Assembly: GCA_903834785.1 (NCBI GenBank)
Contig: CAILKP010000102.1
Coordinates: 1-55,224 of the forward strand
Reading direction: 5' to 3'
DNA: 55,224 bases
DNA from: an uncultured bacterium
GTDB lineage: Bacteria > Planctomycetota > Phycisphaerae > Phycisphaerales > UBA1924
Below the pieces are notes generated by a model. That model saw only the letters and a program-made list of their open reading frames with translations, was not told the origin of the DNA and made no database searches. The position numbers and the translations under genes are program-made. Of the stretch, positions 25,151 through 34,058 are shown one piece after another; positions within the stretch are counted from its first letter, which is position 1, and each line of letters begins with the position of its first letter.

Positions 25151-25753
25151 TCAGCCCGGTGTGCCCGCCTGATCTGCCCCGCTCGTCGCCCCCGCCGCCA
25201 GTTCGGCGTGCAGCCACGTCCGGGCCGACTTCCAGTATCGTCGCACCGTGGCTTCGCCGATGCCCATGATGTACGCGATCTGATCCTCGGTGAGTCCGCA
25301 ATAACACTTCAACTCGACAACGTCGGCATACAACGGCAGCTCGCCCCGGAGCTTGTCGAGGGCGGCATTGACATCCTCAACCGGCGCGTTGCCGAAGTCC
25401 GCACTCACCGCAGCATCCATGCCGGGTTCAACCGCCTGTCCACCCGCGGGCAGCTTCCCGCGGCGGGAGCGGTCGATCAGCAGCCGCTTCATCACCAGCC
25501 GGAAGGTGTTGATGAGGTGCTGCTGATCCTTAAACGCCGGCGGCGTCGGTGACCCGTACAGCTTGATCCACGCGTTGTGAAGCAGCGCTGTGGCCTGAAT
25601 GGTTTGGCCGGGCTTCTCTCGATCGAACAACGCCTTGGCGATGACTCGCAGCTCGTCGTACACCACGGCCGCATCAGCCAGCGTGACTGCCTTGCTCCCT
25701 GAGGCGGTCTCAGTCAGCATCTTCGAAAGCGTCGCGTAGGCGATGTCACTCAT
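25151..25753 (-). CDS. ECF-family RNA polymerase sigma factor (planctomycete Ser/Thr-kinase-linked type)
   Basis: 200 residues from the ATG at 25753. Region 2 is YDELRVIAKALFDREKPGQTIQATALLHNAWIKLYG and DQQHLINTFRLVMKRLLIDRSRR. Region 4 is ELKCYCGLTEDQIAYIMGIGEATVRRYWKSARTWLHAEL with a clear helix-turn-helix. This is the TIGR02999-like group, common in Planctomycetes beside membrane Ser/Thr kinases. In Vibrio parahaemolyticus a related ECF factor, EcfP, is activated by phosphorylation by the kinase PknT. No anti-sigma gene is adjacent; the kinase at 28059 is the likely partner (inference). It is divergent from the secreted-protein genes that follow. Confidence 0.9.
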   Translation of the reverse strand: MSDIAYATLSKMLTETASGSKAVTLADAAVVYDELRVIAKALFDREKPGQTIQATALLHNAWIKLYGSPTPPAFKDQQHLINTFRLVMKRLLIDRSRRGKLPAGGQAVEPGMDAAVSADFGNAPVEDVNAALDKLRGELPLYADVVELKCYCGLTEDQIAYIMGIGEATVRRYWKSARTWLHAELAAGATSGADQAGTPG

Positions 25754-25977
25754 GGGCCGACGGTAGCCAGTTCCCGCCCTGCCGCCCATCGGGCCGCCTG
25801 CAGACGAGCGGCTCGACCTCGGTTGACCAGCTAGGGCTTTCACTAGGTGCCAACACGAGCAACCTTCCTTGCGGGAACATGCGCCCGACGTGAACGGGAC
25901 AGCAGTAACCACCGTGCACCGGCGGCCGGGCAGACCGCCCCTGCACGTGGCGGCGAAAAAGAAAGTGTTGTTCAACG

Positions 25978-26127
25978 TGATCGCCTCACCCCCTCCTACT
26001 CGCTCAAGGGGGTGTGGACGCCACCACCACCGCCGCACGAGTCCGAGTTGGACTCCTGCGGCCCGGCCAACAGGCCAGCCCGGGCTTTTCCGGGGCGTGC
26101 GAAGTGGCCTGCCACGAGGAGTTTTCT
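25978..26127 (+). promoter_or_regulatory. Repeated 150-nt structured 5' leader, copy 1
   Basis: Runs from TGATCGCCT to the base before the ATG at 26128. Predicted stems, numbered from the first base: 11-17 with 30-36 (ACCCCCT/AGGGGGT), or alternatively 35-40 with 56-61 (GTGTGG/CCGCAC); 62-67 with 73-78 (GAGTCC/GGACTC); 102-106 with 113-117; then GAGGAG as ribosome binding site. The same 150 bases, without gaps, precede the genes at 27340 and 34209. Confidence 0.8.
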
Positions 26128-26565
26128 ATGAAGAATGCGATGCTGTCTAAGGTCCTTGCCGTTGCCACCCTCCCCGCCCTGCTGTTTGCTGCCGCGGGTG
26201 TGACGGCGGTCGGCTCCCTGACCGTCGGATCCGGTGCGGCCGTCGCCGAGGCCTCCCCGGTCCGCAACTCGCGGTTCACCACCATCGCCCACCCGCAGGG
26301 TGTCCGTGGCCAGGTGGCAACCTGGCGCATCCGCCTGATGGCCAACGGCCACCCCGTTGCCAACTGCCCGGTCGCGGTCACCTGGCAGTCGCGAATCCGC
26401 TCGGCCACGCCGCTGCCCGCGGTGCGGACCGATGCCAACGGCTACGCCACCATCAGCTTCCGTATCCCCACCAACGTGAACGACGACAACGTCCACCTCA
26501 CCGCAATCTCCGGTGGCGGCCCCTTCACCGCCGTGATCACCCAGCGGGTTGCGATCGGCCGCTGA
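26128..26565 (+). CDS. Small secreted Ig-like protein A
   Basis: 145 residues; ATG at 26128 with GAGGAG upstream. Signal peptide and hydrophobic lead are VLAVATLPALLFAAAGVTAVGSL. The mature part is one Ig-like module of the Big_1/invasin type: ATWRIRLMANGHPVANCPVAV, then AVRTDANGYATISFRIPTN and a GGGPFTAVITQRV end strand. A single Cys is present. The paralogue at 27340-27777 has the same length and nearly the same sequence. Each copy is preceded by the 150-nt leader and followed by a long hairpin. Extracellular or surface role; molecular function unknown. Confidence 0.85.
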   Translation: MKNAMLSKVLAVATLPALLFAAAGVTAVGSLTVGSGAAVAEASPVRNSRFTTIAHPQGVRGQVATWRIRLMANGHPVANCPVAVTWQSRIRSATPLPAVRTDANGYATISFRIPTNVNDDNVHLTAISGGGPFTAVITQRVAIGR

Positions 26566-26629
26566 GCTCGCGGGCCCAAGGCGTCCCGGATCAGGGTTTC
26601 CAGACGCCGCCGCGGCCCACAGCACACTA

Positions 26630-26664
26630 CCACCCCACCCCGGCAACTGCCGGCGGTGGGGTGG
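26630..26664 (+). terminator. Long GC-rich hairpin after secreted protein A
   Basis: CCACCCCACC pairs perfectly with GGTGGGGTGG, with an inner CCGGC-aact-GCCGG stem. There is no T-run, so it may stabilise the RNA 3' end or act as a weak terminator. A homologous hairpin follows the paralogue at 27841-27880. Confidence 0.5.
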
Positions 26665-26847
26665 TGGCGTTACGGCTTCGTTCACCCTCTGGCGATGACT
26701 CTCCGACGACTGAAGTTCCCCAGCGCGGCGTCGTCAAGTGAATTCCGCTTCCGCCGTGCGGCACGCCATGACGCTCGCCACACAAGCCGCTGCTGACTCT
26801 CTCCAGTCGCTCCTTTCTCTCCCGGCTCACCGTCCCCCCCCACCACC

Positions 26848-27102
26848 ATGCCCGACTCCATCCGCCGTCAAATCGAGCTCTTTGAAGCCGCCCTCGAACT
26901 TCCGCCCCAGCGGCGGGAGGCGTTCCTTCGCGCTCAGTGCGCCGGCAATGCGCGACTGCTGACCGTCGTCTGGCAAATGGTCTGCCAAGCGGAGGCCACC
27001 GAGACACCGCCGCGGCCGTCGCCGCCTGGAGGTCCATTGAGCGGCCCGTCAGTCGATCCGAGTGTTGTCAAATCCAGGGTGGACGAGGGCGGCCCCGCGT
27101 AG
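26848..27102 (+). pseudogene. Truncated remnant of a Ser/Thr kinase gene
   Basis: 84 codons that align with the first 80-85 residues of the intact kinase at 28059: MPDSIRRQIELFEAALELPP against MSDSLRRQMELFEAAVDLPP, then RREAFLRAQC against RREAFLRQEC, and VVKSRVDEGGPA against YRVKSLLGEGGYG. It stops in the glycine-rich loop at the beginning of the kinase domain; no further kinase sequence follows before the next leader at 27190. It stands where the kinase stands relative to the paralogous secreted protein, so it is the degraded second gene of a duplicated unit. A short expressed peptide cannot be excluded. Confidence 0.75.
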
Positions 27103-27189
27103 CCCGTCACTTCAGGGTGTGAAATAGAACATTTCGCAGTCGGACGTTCATTCCGCGGCATCACAAAATCGTTTCCTTTCACTTCTTGA

Positions 27190-27339
27190 TGATCGCCTGA
27201 TCTCCTCCGCTTCGCTTAGGGGGATGTGGAAGCCACCACCACCGCCGCATGAGTCCGAGTCGGACGCACGCGGCCCGGCCAGCCGGCCGGCCCGGGCTTT
27301 TCCGGGGCGTGCGTTGTGACCTGCCACGAGGAGTTCACC
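27190..27339 (+). promoter_or_regulatory. Repeated 150-nt structured 5' leader, copy 2
   Basis: Same length and layout as the copies at 25978 and 34059. Differences often preserve pairing: leader position 35 is A instead of G, and both of its alternative partners, 12 and 61, are T instead of C. Stem 62-67/73-78 has one mismatch here. GAGGAG precedes the ATG at 27340. Confidence 0.8.
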
Positions 27340-27777
27340 ATGAAGAATGCGATCCTGTCCAAGGTCCTCGCCGTTGCCACCCTCCCCGCCCTGCTGTTCG
27401 CTGCCGCGGGCGTGACTGCGGTCGGCTCCCTGACCGTCGGCCCCGGTGCGGCAATCGCCGAGGCCTCGCCGGTCCGCAACTCGCGGTTCAGCACGGCGAG
27501 CGCCCCGCAGGCCGCCCGCGGCCACATTGCCACCTGGCGCATCCGCCTGACGGCCAACGGTCATCCTGTTGCCAACTGCCCGGTTGCCGTGACCTGGCAG
27601 TCGAACATCCGCTCGGCCACCGCGCTGCCCTCGGTGCGGACTGATGCCAACGGCTACGCCACCATCAGCTTCCGCGTCCCCACCAATGTGCGGGAAGACA
27701 ATGTCATCCTCACCGCAATCTCCGGTGGCGGCCCTTTCACCGCCGTGATCAGCCAGCGGGTTGCCATCACCCGCTGA
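27340..27777 (+). CDS. Small secreted Ig-like protein B
   Basis: 145 residues, same length as protein A (26128-26565). They share MKNA-LSKVLAVATLPALL, the signal region, ATWRIRL-ANGHPVANCP, VRTDANGYATISFR and AISGGGPFTAVI. Most changes are clustered at residues 51-62 (STASAPQAARGH) and near 115-120, which may be exposed loops. It is followed by a 13-bp hairpin and then, 281 bases on, by the intact Ser/Thr kinase. It is exported, probably as a surface or extracellular Ig-like protein; function unknown. Confidence 0.85.
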   Translation: MKNAILSKVLAVATLPALLFAAAGVTAVGSLTVGPGAAIAEASPVRNSRFSTASAPQAARGHIATWRIRLTANGHPVANCPVAVTWQSNIRSATALPSVRTDANGYATISFRVPTNVREDNVILTAISGGGPFTAVISQRVAITR

Positions 27778-27840
27778 GTTGGCACCTAGCACATCCCCTG
27801 GCGCAGTGCCCTGTCAGCCACGCCATTTGAGCCCGCAGAA

Positions 27841-27880
27841 CCACCGCCCCACCGTGGCCTATCCGCTGGTGGGGTGGTGG
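27841..27880 (+). terminator. Long GC-rich hairpin after secreted protein B
   Basis: CCACCGCCCCACC pairs with GGTGGGGTGGTGG over 13 bp (one G-T pair) around a 14-base loop. It is homologous to the hairpin at 26630-26664 and, like it, is followed by CGTT rather than a T-run. Confidence 0.5.
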
Positions 27881-28058
27881 CGTTGACAGCCCGGCGGCTG
27901 ATGCCGAGGCTCCCGAGGCGGAATCCCTGACAGAACTTCTAGTTCCGGCGCAGGGTCCGTCCACGGATCTCGCTTCATTCAGTACAGGAAGCCCGTAACC
28001 TCCTGCTTCACAACCGTGCTTTCCACCTAACCCGCCGCCCACCGCCTCCCCCACCACA

Positions 28059-30572
28059 ATGTCCGACTCCCTCCGCCGCCAGATGGAACTGTTCGAAGCC
28101 GCAGTCGACCTGCCGCCGGAGCGGCGGGAGGCCTTCCTGCGGCAGGAGTGTGGCCAGGACACGCGCCTGCTCGAAGCAGTCCTGCAGCAGTTGGCCAAGG
28201 ATGCCGAACTGGGCGATGAGCCGCCCGAGACGACGGCTGACCCCTTCATCGGCACCACTGTCGGCCCGTACCGGGTCAAGTCATTGCTCGGCGAGGGCGG
28301 TTACGGCTCGGTCTATCTGGCCGAGCGCAAGTCCCCCATGGTCCAGCAGGTGGCGCTGAAGATCATCCGCGCCGGGAGAGACTCCAAGTCAGTCCTCGCC
28401 CGCTTCGACCAGGAGCGGCAGGCCTTGGCGCTGATGGATCACCCCAACATCGCCCGGGTGTTTGATGCCGGGTCCACGCCGGACGGCAGGCCCTACTTTG
28501 TGATGGAGTACGTCGCCGGTGAGCCCATCACCGAGTTCTGCGACGCCAACCGGCTCACCGTGTCTCAGCGGCTGGAACTGTTCATCTCCGTCTGCGAGGC
28601 CGTGCAGCACGCCCACCAGAAGGCGATTATCCACCGCGACATCAAGCCGCGGAACATCCTGGTCAGTAAGGTCGATGGCAAACCGGTGGCCAAAGTCATC
28701 GACTTCGGTATCGCCAAGGCCACTGGCGAGCGGCTGATCGACCAGACCATCGAGACCATGCAGGGCATCGCCGTTGGCACGCTGCTATACATGAGCCCCG
28801 AGCAGGCCGATGGCGGCAAGCAGGATGTCGATACCCGCTCGGACGTGTACTCGCTGGGCGTTGTGCTCTACGAGTTGCTGGCGGGCATCCTGCCACACGA
28901 TGCACAGACGCTGCTGGCCGCCGGCCAGGCCGAGATGCACCGCATCATCCGCGAAGTTGACCCACCCAAGCCCAGCACGCGGCTGGAGACCATCGACGGC
29001 CAGACCGGCACCGCGATCGGCACCGCCCGCGGTGAGGACCGCTCGAAGCTGGCTGGCAGACTTCGCAAGGAACTGGAATGGATCCCCATGATGGCCCTGC
29101 GCAAGGACCGCGCCCGCCGCTACGGCAGTGCCGCGGCCATGGCGGCCGATGTGCGGCGGTATCTGGAGGGCAAACCGCTTGACGCCGCGCCGGAGAGCCG
29201 GGCGTATCTGGTTAGGAAGTTTGTCAGGCGGAACCGGGTGGTGGTGGGAGCCGTCGGCGCCGTTTTGCTAACCCTATCCATTGGCGTCGTCACCACGGGC
29301 TGGGGACTTTTGCTCGCGGAAAAGAACGCAAAGGCAGAGCGGGCGGCGAAGATCGAGGCAAAGCGGAAACAGGCTGTTGCGGAAGCATTCAGCAACTTGA
29401 TTCGTGAGGACATCGTCGGTCTTGGAGTCGAAAACGTCCGTCCAGATGCCGCACGCCTCCTTTCGGATGCTGCGGGGCGAATCGCGGAGCGTTTCAAAGA
29501 TGAGCCACAACTCCGGGCTGAACTCAGTATCGCCTTCGGCGAAGCCCTTCTTCGTGCCGGAGATCCGCGGAACGCCGTGCTGCTCTTCGAGCAGGCCAGC
29601 GCGTCCGCCGTCGAGTTGGATCCAACGACGCGACTGCAACTGAGCAGCGGACTCGCCGATGCCAAGCTGCGCCAGTCGATTTCGGACCGTGACCTCGCCT
29701 CCCTCCGCGCAGCAATCACGCGAGCCAGCGAACAGGCTGGCCCCCGCGCACCGCTGACTTTGTCGTTGAGAAACGACCTTGCCGGACTGCTCAAGAACCA
29801 GCAGGCCGCCTCCGAGCCTATTGGGCAGGCCAATCTCGATGAGTCGGAGCGAATCTACAACGAGGTACTCACTGATCGCACCGCCGTGCTTGGGTCCGCT
29901 CATGTCGATACGCTGATCACCAGGCACAATCTCGCATTGCTAGATCTGAAACGGGCACGAAAGGCCTTCAAGGATCTCCCGGCGGACCAGGCGATCGCCT
30001 CCTACAAGCAAGCACTCGGCAACCGGAAGCGCGTCACGCAGGACACTGAGCAGTCGCTTGGTCTGTTGCATCCACAATCGCTTGCATCATTGGCCGAGCA
30101 GGTCGCTCTCACCGCTGAGGCGGGCCGCCTCGAACCACAGCTCCTGTCCGAAGCAGTCGATCAGTATCCCAGCGTCCTGGGCAAGCTCTGGGACGTGCTG
30201 GGTTACACGCACTTTCGCTCGCTGGAACTGTCAGCTCGATACGCCCAGGCACTCAACTGGGCCGGGCGGTACAACGAGAGCGCGACGGTCGCCTCATCCA
30301 TGGTGGAGGCGGCACGGCCTTCGCTCGGCGCAACCGCACCGCTCGTGCGGGCCGCGACGTCGCTGCTGGTGGAGGTACACGAGAAGCGTGGCGCGATCCT
30401 GGAGGCTGAACGACTGCTTCTCCGATGCCACGACGATGCCGTCCAGCAGGCGGACGAGCAGGCCAGCCGCAACGCTGCCTGTGTCCTCGCGGCTTTCTAC
30501 AGCCGCAGCCAGCGGCTTGAGGACGCCGCACGGTGGACGGAACTGTGCGAGGCTCCCGGAGGCGCGAGGTGA
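28059..30572 (+). CDS. Membrane Ser/Thr protein kinase
   Basis: 837 residues. An N-terminal helical segment of about 60 residues is followed by a Hanks-type kinase domain: G-loop GEGGYGSV (from residue 78), ATP-binding Lys101 in VALKII, HRD at 192-194 in HRDIKPRNIL, DFG at 215-217, and the activation/P+1 segment GTLLYMSPEQADGG. All catalytic residues are present. One membrane segment lies near 395-418 (VVVGAVGAVLLTLSIGVVTTGWGLLL), then a basic coiled-coil stretch and a helical, probably TPR-like, external part. The ECF sigma factor at 25151 is the likely substrate or partner, by analogy with planctomycete ECF-kinase pairs (inference). A truncated copy lies at 26848. Confidence 0.9.
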   Translation: MSDSLRRQMELFEAAVDLPPERREAFLRQECGQDTRLLEAVLQQLAKDAELGDEPPETTADPFIGTTVGPYRVKSLLGEGGYGSVYLAERKSPMVQQVALKIIRAGRDSKSVLARFDQERQALALMDHPNIARVFDAGSTPDGRPYFVMEYVAGEPITEFCDANRLTVSQRLELFISVCEAVQHAHQKAIIHRDIKPRNILVSKVDGKPVAKVIDFGIAKATGERLIDQTIETMQGIAVGTLLYMSPEQADGGKQDVDTRSDVYSLGVVLYELLAGILPHDAQTLLAAGQAEMHRIIREVDPPKPSTRLETIDGQTGTAIGTARGEDRSKLAGRLRKELEWIPMMALRKDRARRYGSAAAMAADVRRYLEGKPLDAAPESRAYLVRKFVRRNRVVVGAVGAVLLTLSIGVVTTGWGLLLAEKNAKAERAAKIEAKRKQAVAEAFSNLIREDIVGLGVENVRPDAARLLSDAAGRIAERFKDEPQLRAELSIAFGEALLRAGDPRNAVLLFEQASASAVELDPTTRLQLSSGLADAKLRQSISDRDLASLRAAITRASEQAGPRAPLTLSLRNDLAGLLKNQQAASEPIGQANLDESERIYNEVLTDRTAVLGSAHVDTLITRHNLALLDLKRARKAFKDLPADQAIASYKQALGNRKRVTQDTEQSLGLLHPQSLASLAEQVALTAEAGRLEPQLLSEAVDQYPSVLGKLWDVLGYTHFRSLELSARYAQALNWAGRYNESATVASSMVEAARPSLGATAPLVRAATSLLVEVHEKRGAILEAERLLLRCHDDAVQQADEQASRNAACVLAAFYSRSQRLEDAARWTELCEAPGGAR

Positions 30573-30931
30573 GTCTGGCGTTGATCAGCCCGAGGTCAGT
30601 GTCGCTGAAGCACACAGCGGCGGGGCAAGTCGGAGATTGCTGGATCGTAACGCCTACCGGATTGGTCAGGCCATGGAGAGACGGGCCACCGCTGGGGCTT
30701 TCACCAGAAAGGAGTGTGAAGCCAGGATGAATGTCGATCCCAATGTGAAACAGATCGCTGTCACAACAACTGTCTTGTCATCGGCTAGCTTGGAGCGTCG
30801 ACATCGCTTACCGTTTTGCACCAGGCACGGGAGCCCGCCGAGCCGTTGGTTCAATCTCACTCGCCCCAAACGACCACTGCCAATCGCCGAGCCTAAAACG
30901 AACGCCGCCCGCCGGCAGTCTTGAGGACTCT
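30573..30931. other. Intergenic region before the large secreted protein
   Basis: 359 bases. A small frame from 30727 could encode about 65 residues but has no family resemblance or convincing ribosome binding site. No terminator or promoter stands out. It does not carry the 150-nt leader found before three neighbouring secreted-protein genes. Confidence 0.5.
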
Positions 30932-33880
30932 ATGAACGTTATGAGAAACAGCTTTCTCCTTCTCTTCGCCCTTCTCGCGGTTGCTGCGCCCGCGCACGCC
31001 CAGCAGGTTTTCACTCGGTTTGCCACAAACGTCCCCAACGTCGACGGATGGAACTACGAACCCCAGGCGCGGTTCGAAGCCTCGGACAACAGCGCGTGCT
31101 GGCAAGGCAGGTCTCCCGACTGCTCCGCCAACTGCCCAACCGGACCTGCGGGGTCCAACGTCTATCTCTGGGCGACCGACTTCGCGGATTTTGCCCAGCA
31201 GGCGTGCCCAGCCATCACGAAGGTGAAGATCAGCGTTCGAACCGGCTTTGGCGCTGACAACAGCTCCACGGCGGCAGGGGATATTCAGGTTCGCGTACGT
31301 GGGCCATTCGCCGAAGTTGCGCTACCGGTACTCCGAATTTCCGGCAACCAGTCTTGGCGTGGACCGGACGACGGCGGCTGGGACATCACGAACCTGCTCG
31401 GTCGGGCATGGACCGCGGCCGATGTGAATGCACTCCAGGTTGGCATCCAGCGGGACAGTCGCAGCGCACCAGCTACGTTTCTCTGGGTCGACGGCTACCG
31501 CGTTCAAGTGGAGGTTCCGGTTCCGCCCACGCTGATTCTTACCTCGCCGGCGTCACAGCAGATCCCCGTCGGGCAGACCGCCGTGCTGACCACGACCGCC
31601 AGCGGCACAGCACCGAACTTTCGGTGGGCACTTCAGGACCCTTCCTTTGGCAATGGGTGGCGGCCATTGGCGGATGGCCCTTACTCAGTCGGTGGGACCA
31701 CGTTGTTCACGGTACAAGGGGCGACGGCCCCGCAGATGCTGGTGACACCATTGTCACCGACCCCAACAAGCTTCGTCTTTCAGAACTCGGCCGCGAACCC
31801 GTGCTCGCTGGTTGTCAGCCAGACCACAACCGTGTCAACGTGCTACCCGGCGAGCATCGCACTTGCCAGCCCGGCGACACAGCAGGTCCCCGTCGGACAA
31901 ACCGCGGTGCTCACAACCACCTCTGCCGGCTCGGCTCCGATCAACTACCGCTGGGCACTACAGGACCCGTCCTACAGCAACGGGTGGCGGCCACTGGCGG
32001 ACGGCCCTTACTCAGTCGGTGGGACCACGTTGTTCACGGTTCAAGGGGCGGCGTCGCCGCAGTTGCTGGTGACACCGCTGTCACCGACACCAACAAGCTT
32101 TGTCTTTCAGAACTCGGCCGCAAATCCGTGCTCGCTCGTTGTCAGCCAGGCTACAACGGTCTCGACGTGCTACCCCGTGAGCGTCTCGATAGGAGGGCCG
32201 ACCTCTCGCCAAACACCAACTGGACAGACCACGATCCTTTCGGCAAACACGAGCGGATCAGCACCGCTTACCGTTCGGTGGCGGGCTCGTTTTTCATCGT
32301 CCGCTCCGTGGACCATGCTGTCCGATGGCGTTTCGACGATGAACGCGCTCTTCGTCGGGACGGGCACGCCGTCATTGCAGGTGACTCTCTTGAGTGACTA
32401 CGCGCGATTGGAGTTCCAGTGTGTCGTCAGCAACCCGTGCTCCTCAGCCACCAGCCCCCTTTCCTCCTTGACCTCCTGCACGAGCTTTGCACGAGTTCCT
32501 CTGGTTGGCCAGTCCGAACGAATAGTCGTAGCAGGATCCCCGACTATTATTTCACCTAGTCCGGACGCCTCCTTAATCAATGATGCATCCGCTCAGTTCT
32601 CTTGGGAAACCGAGGATCCGAGTTATCCGGGCACGGGGTGGAGACCGCTTGCCGACGGCACTTCTGTCATGATCCGCGGCCAGCCCTTCTTGCTTGCGGG
32701 CACGTCTTCCAGAAGCTTGACGGTCTCTCATGTCGGGAACGCCCCCAGTACGGCGTCATTTCGGCTGCGTGCGTCTCGGATCAATGACTCATCGAACTGC
32801 GAAGGCTGGTACAGCAGCACGGCGACGATTGTGAGTTGCGTACAGCCGGCAGGTCTCTCGGTATCACCGATGGACCAGATGGCATGTCCAGACTCGACAG
32901 TGACGATCTCAGCGACAGAAACACTGCCCGATCCAGTGACCTACCAGTGGCTTCTCGAGCTGCCCAGCTACTCCAACCACTACGTGTTGCTGACCGATGG
33001 ACTGTTTGCCGATCCGCAGTCGACCCTCTCATTTGTTTGTTCCGGTTCGCGGACTCCAACGCTGATGACTTCGTCGTTCCGACGTGGCCGTGGAGTTGGT
33101 CCACTCCGCTTCAAGGTAATCGCCAATGGTGCGACCGGTGCATCGACGAGTTGTGCCGCTTATGTTCGTCTCGATCGGACCTGCTTTACTGGCGGCATGA
33201 TCGATCTGGCTAACGGGAGTGGCCCCCCGCCTTTCAGGTCAACACCTGGCGTGGTCGGCCCGCGTGGCGGACAGGGCAGCGGGTCCACCAGCGGCGGGCT
33301 TGCCAGTCTTGCAGTCATGCTCAGAAGTGACGACAGCGGCACCCAGATCGAGATCAGCGGTGACGCCCGGCATTCGGGCAGTGCGCTGACTGGTATGGCA
33401 ACAATTACCCCAGTCACATTTGAGCTTCAACAACCGATCGCGTATCGGATTCAACGATACGGGACCTCGACATTTATTCCGATCCAACTGCAGCCAATCA
33501 CTGGTGCGATTCGAGGACAAACCGGCAACAATGACGATGGCATGCTCTTTCCGGGCACGTACAGCCTGAGCAGCACCGTGACCGCATCTTCTAGCAATTC
33601 TGGCTCTGACTGGGTTGATGATCTCATTCGACTTGAACCAAGCCCCTCATGCGGTCCTGCCGACGTCACGGGCGGCGGCAACAGCGGCCTTGTTCCTGAT
33701 GGAACCATCGATGCCGCCGACTTCATCGCCTTCATCAACAGCTTCGGCATCGGGGATCGGGATGTCGATGCCACCGCGGACGTCGCAGGCGGCGGCTTCG
33801 ACGCGCGCGAGCCAGATGGTGTCATCGACGGGAGCGACTTTATCGCCTTCATCAACAGCTTTGCTTCCGGCTGCGATTGA
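30932..33880 (+). CDS. Large secreted protein: Cys-containing N-domain, Ig-like repeats, GC-type dockerin
   Basis: 982 residues; ATG at 30932 with GAGGA upstream. Signal peptide SFLLLFALLAVAAPAHA. Residues about 25-190 form a domain shared with the protein at 34209 (GWNYEPQARFEASDNSACWQG, NVYLWATD, VKISVRTGFGADNSS, WRGPDDGGWDIT, WTAADVNALQVG). Two near-identical 108-residue Ig-like repeats follow (about 197-412, each with GWRPLADGPYSVGGTTLFTV), then three more diverged ones. The C-terminus has two dockerin-like Ca loops, PDGTIDAADFIAFINSFG and PDGVIDGSDFIAFINSF, and ends SGCD. Such C-termini are thought to anchor or sort exported proteins in Phycisphaerales. Function otherwise unknown. Confidence 0.85.
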   Translation: MNVMRNSFLLLFALLAVAAPAHAQQVFTRFATNVPNVDGWNYEPQARFEASDNSACWQGRSPDCSANCPTGPAGSNVYLWATDFADFAQQACPAITKVKISVRTGFGADNSSTAAGDIQVRVRGPFAEVALPVLRISGNQSWRGPDDGGWDITNLLGRAWTAADVNALQVGIQRDSRSAPATFLWVDGYRVQVEVPVPPTLILTSPASQQIPVGQTAVLTTTASGTAPNFRWALQDPSFGNGWRPLADGPYSVGGTTLFTVQGATAPQMLVTPLSPTPTSFVFQNSAANPCSLVVSQTTTVSTCYPASIALASPATQQVPVGQTAVLTTTSAGSAPINYRWALQDPSYSNGWRPLADGPYSVGGTTLFTVQGAASPQLLVTPLSPTPTSFVFQNSAANPCSLVVSQATTVSTCYPVSVSIGGPTSRQTPTGQTTILSANTSGSAPLTVRWRARFSSSAPWTMLSDGVSTMNALFVGTGTPSLQVTLLSDYARLEFQCVVSNPCSSATSPLSSLTSCTSFARVPLVGQSERIVVAGSPTIISPSPDASLINDASAQFSWETEDPSYPGTGWRPLADGTSVMIRGQPFLLAGTSSRSLTVSHVGNAPSTASFRLRASRINDSSNCEGWYSSTATIVSCVQPAGLSVSPMDQMACPDSTVTISATETLPDPVTYQWLLELPSYSNHYVLLTDGLFADPQSTLSFVCSGSRTPTLMTSSFRRGRGVGPLRFKVIANGATGASTSCAAYVRLDRTCFTGGMIDLANGSGPPPFRSTPGVVGPRGGQGSGSTSGGLASLAVMLRSDDSGTQIEISGDARHSGSALTGMATITPVTFELQQPIAYRIQRYGTSTFIPIQLQPITGAIRGQTGNNDDGMLFPGTYSLSSTVTASSSNSGSDWVDDLIRLEPSPSCGPADVTGGGNSGLVPDGTIDAADFIAFINSFGIGDRDVDATADVAGGGFDAREPDGVIDGSDFIAFINSFASGCD
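31521..32168 (+). repeat. Two in-frame 324-bp repeats inside the secreted-protein gene
   Basis: Two tandem units, offset exactly 324 bases (108 codons), encode Ig-like modules. Long stretches are identical at DNA level, for example the segment encoding DGPYSVGGTTLFTVQGA at about 31675-31725 and 31999-32049, which suggests recent duplication or gene conversion. Confidence 0.8.
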
Positions 33881-34058
33881 AGTTTCCATCCCCTGCTGGC
33901 TTCTCGGCTGCCCCTCGCTGTCGCGGGCTGACGAGAAGCCCTGAATCTTGGCGGGGTCGCGCCCCCCGTCGGTCGGCTCCGCAGCAGGCCGGGATGCCCG
34001 CCGCGGCCTGCTGCGCTGTTGTGGAGCGCCCCCACCCGAAACAAAATCAGCCTGCTCG

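Noticed and set aside
25151..26038. A longer sigma factor starting upstream, with an RRWWWRPHPLER N-terminus
   Set aside because: The same peptide appears antisense to the leader copy at 34059; it is the reverse strand of the 150-nt leader, not protein.
25978..26127. The 150-nt leader as a c-di-GMP (GEMM) or cobalamin riboswitch
   Set aside because: The conserved core bases of those classes, as I know them, are not present.
26630..26664. Hairpins after the small Ig-like genes as standard intrinsic terminators
   Set aside because: Stems are strong but no T-run follows; listed only as possible terminators.
30727..30924. Small ORF of 65 codons before the large secreted protein
   Set aside because: No convincing ribosome binding site, no hydrophobic or family pattern, and composition like non-coding sequence.
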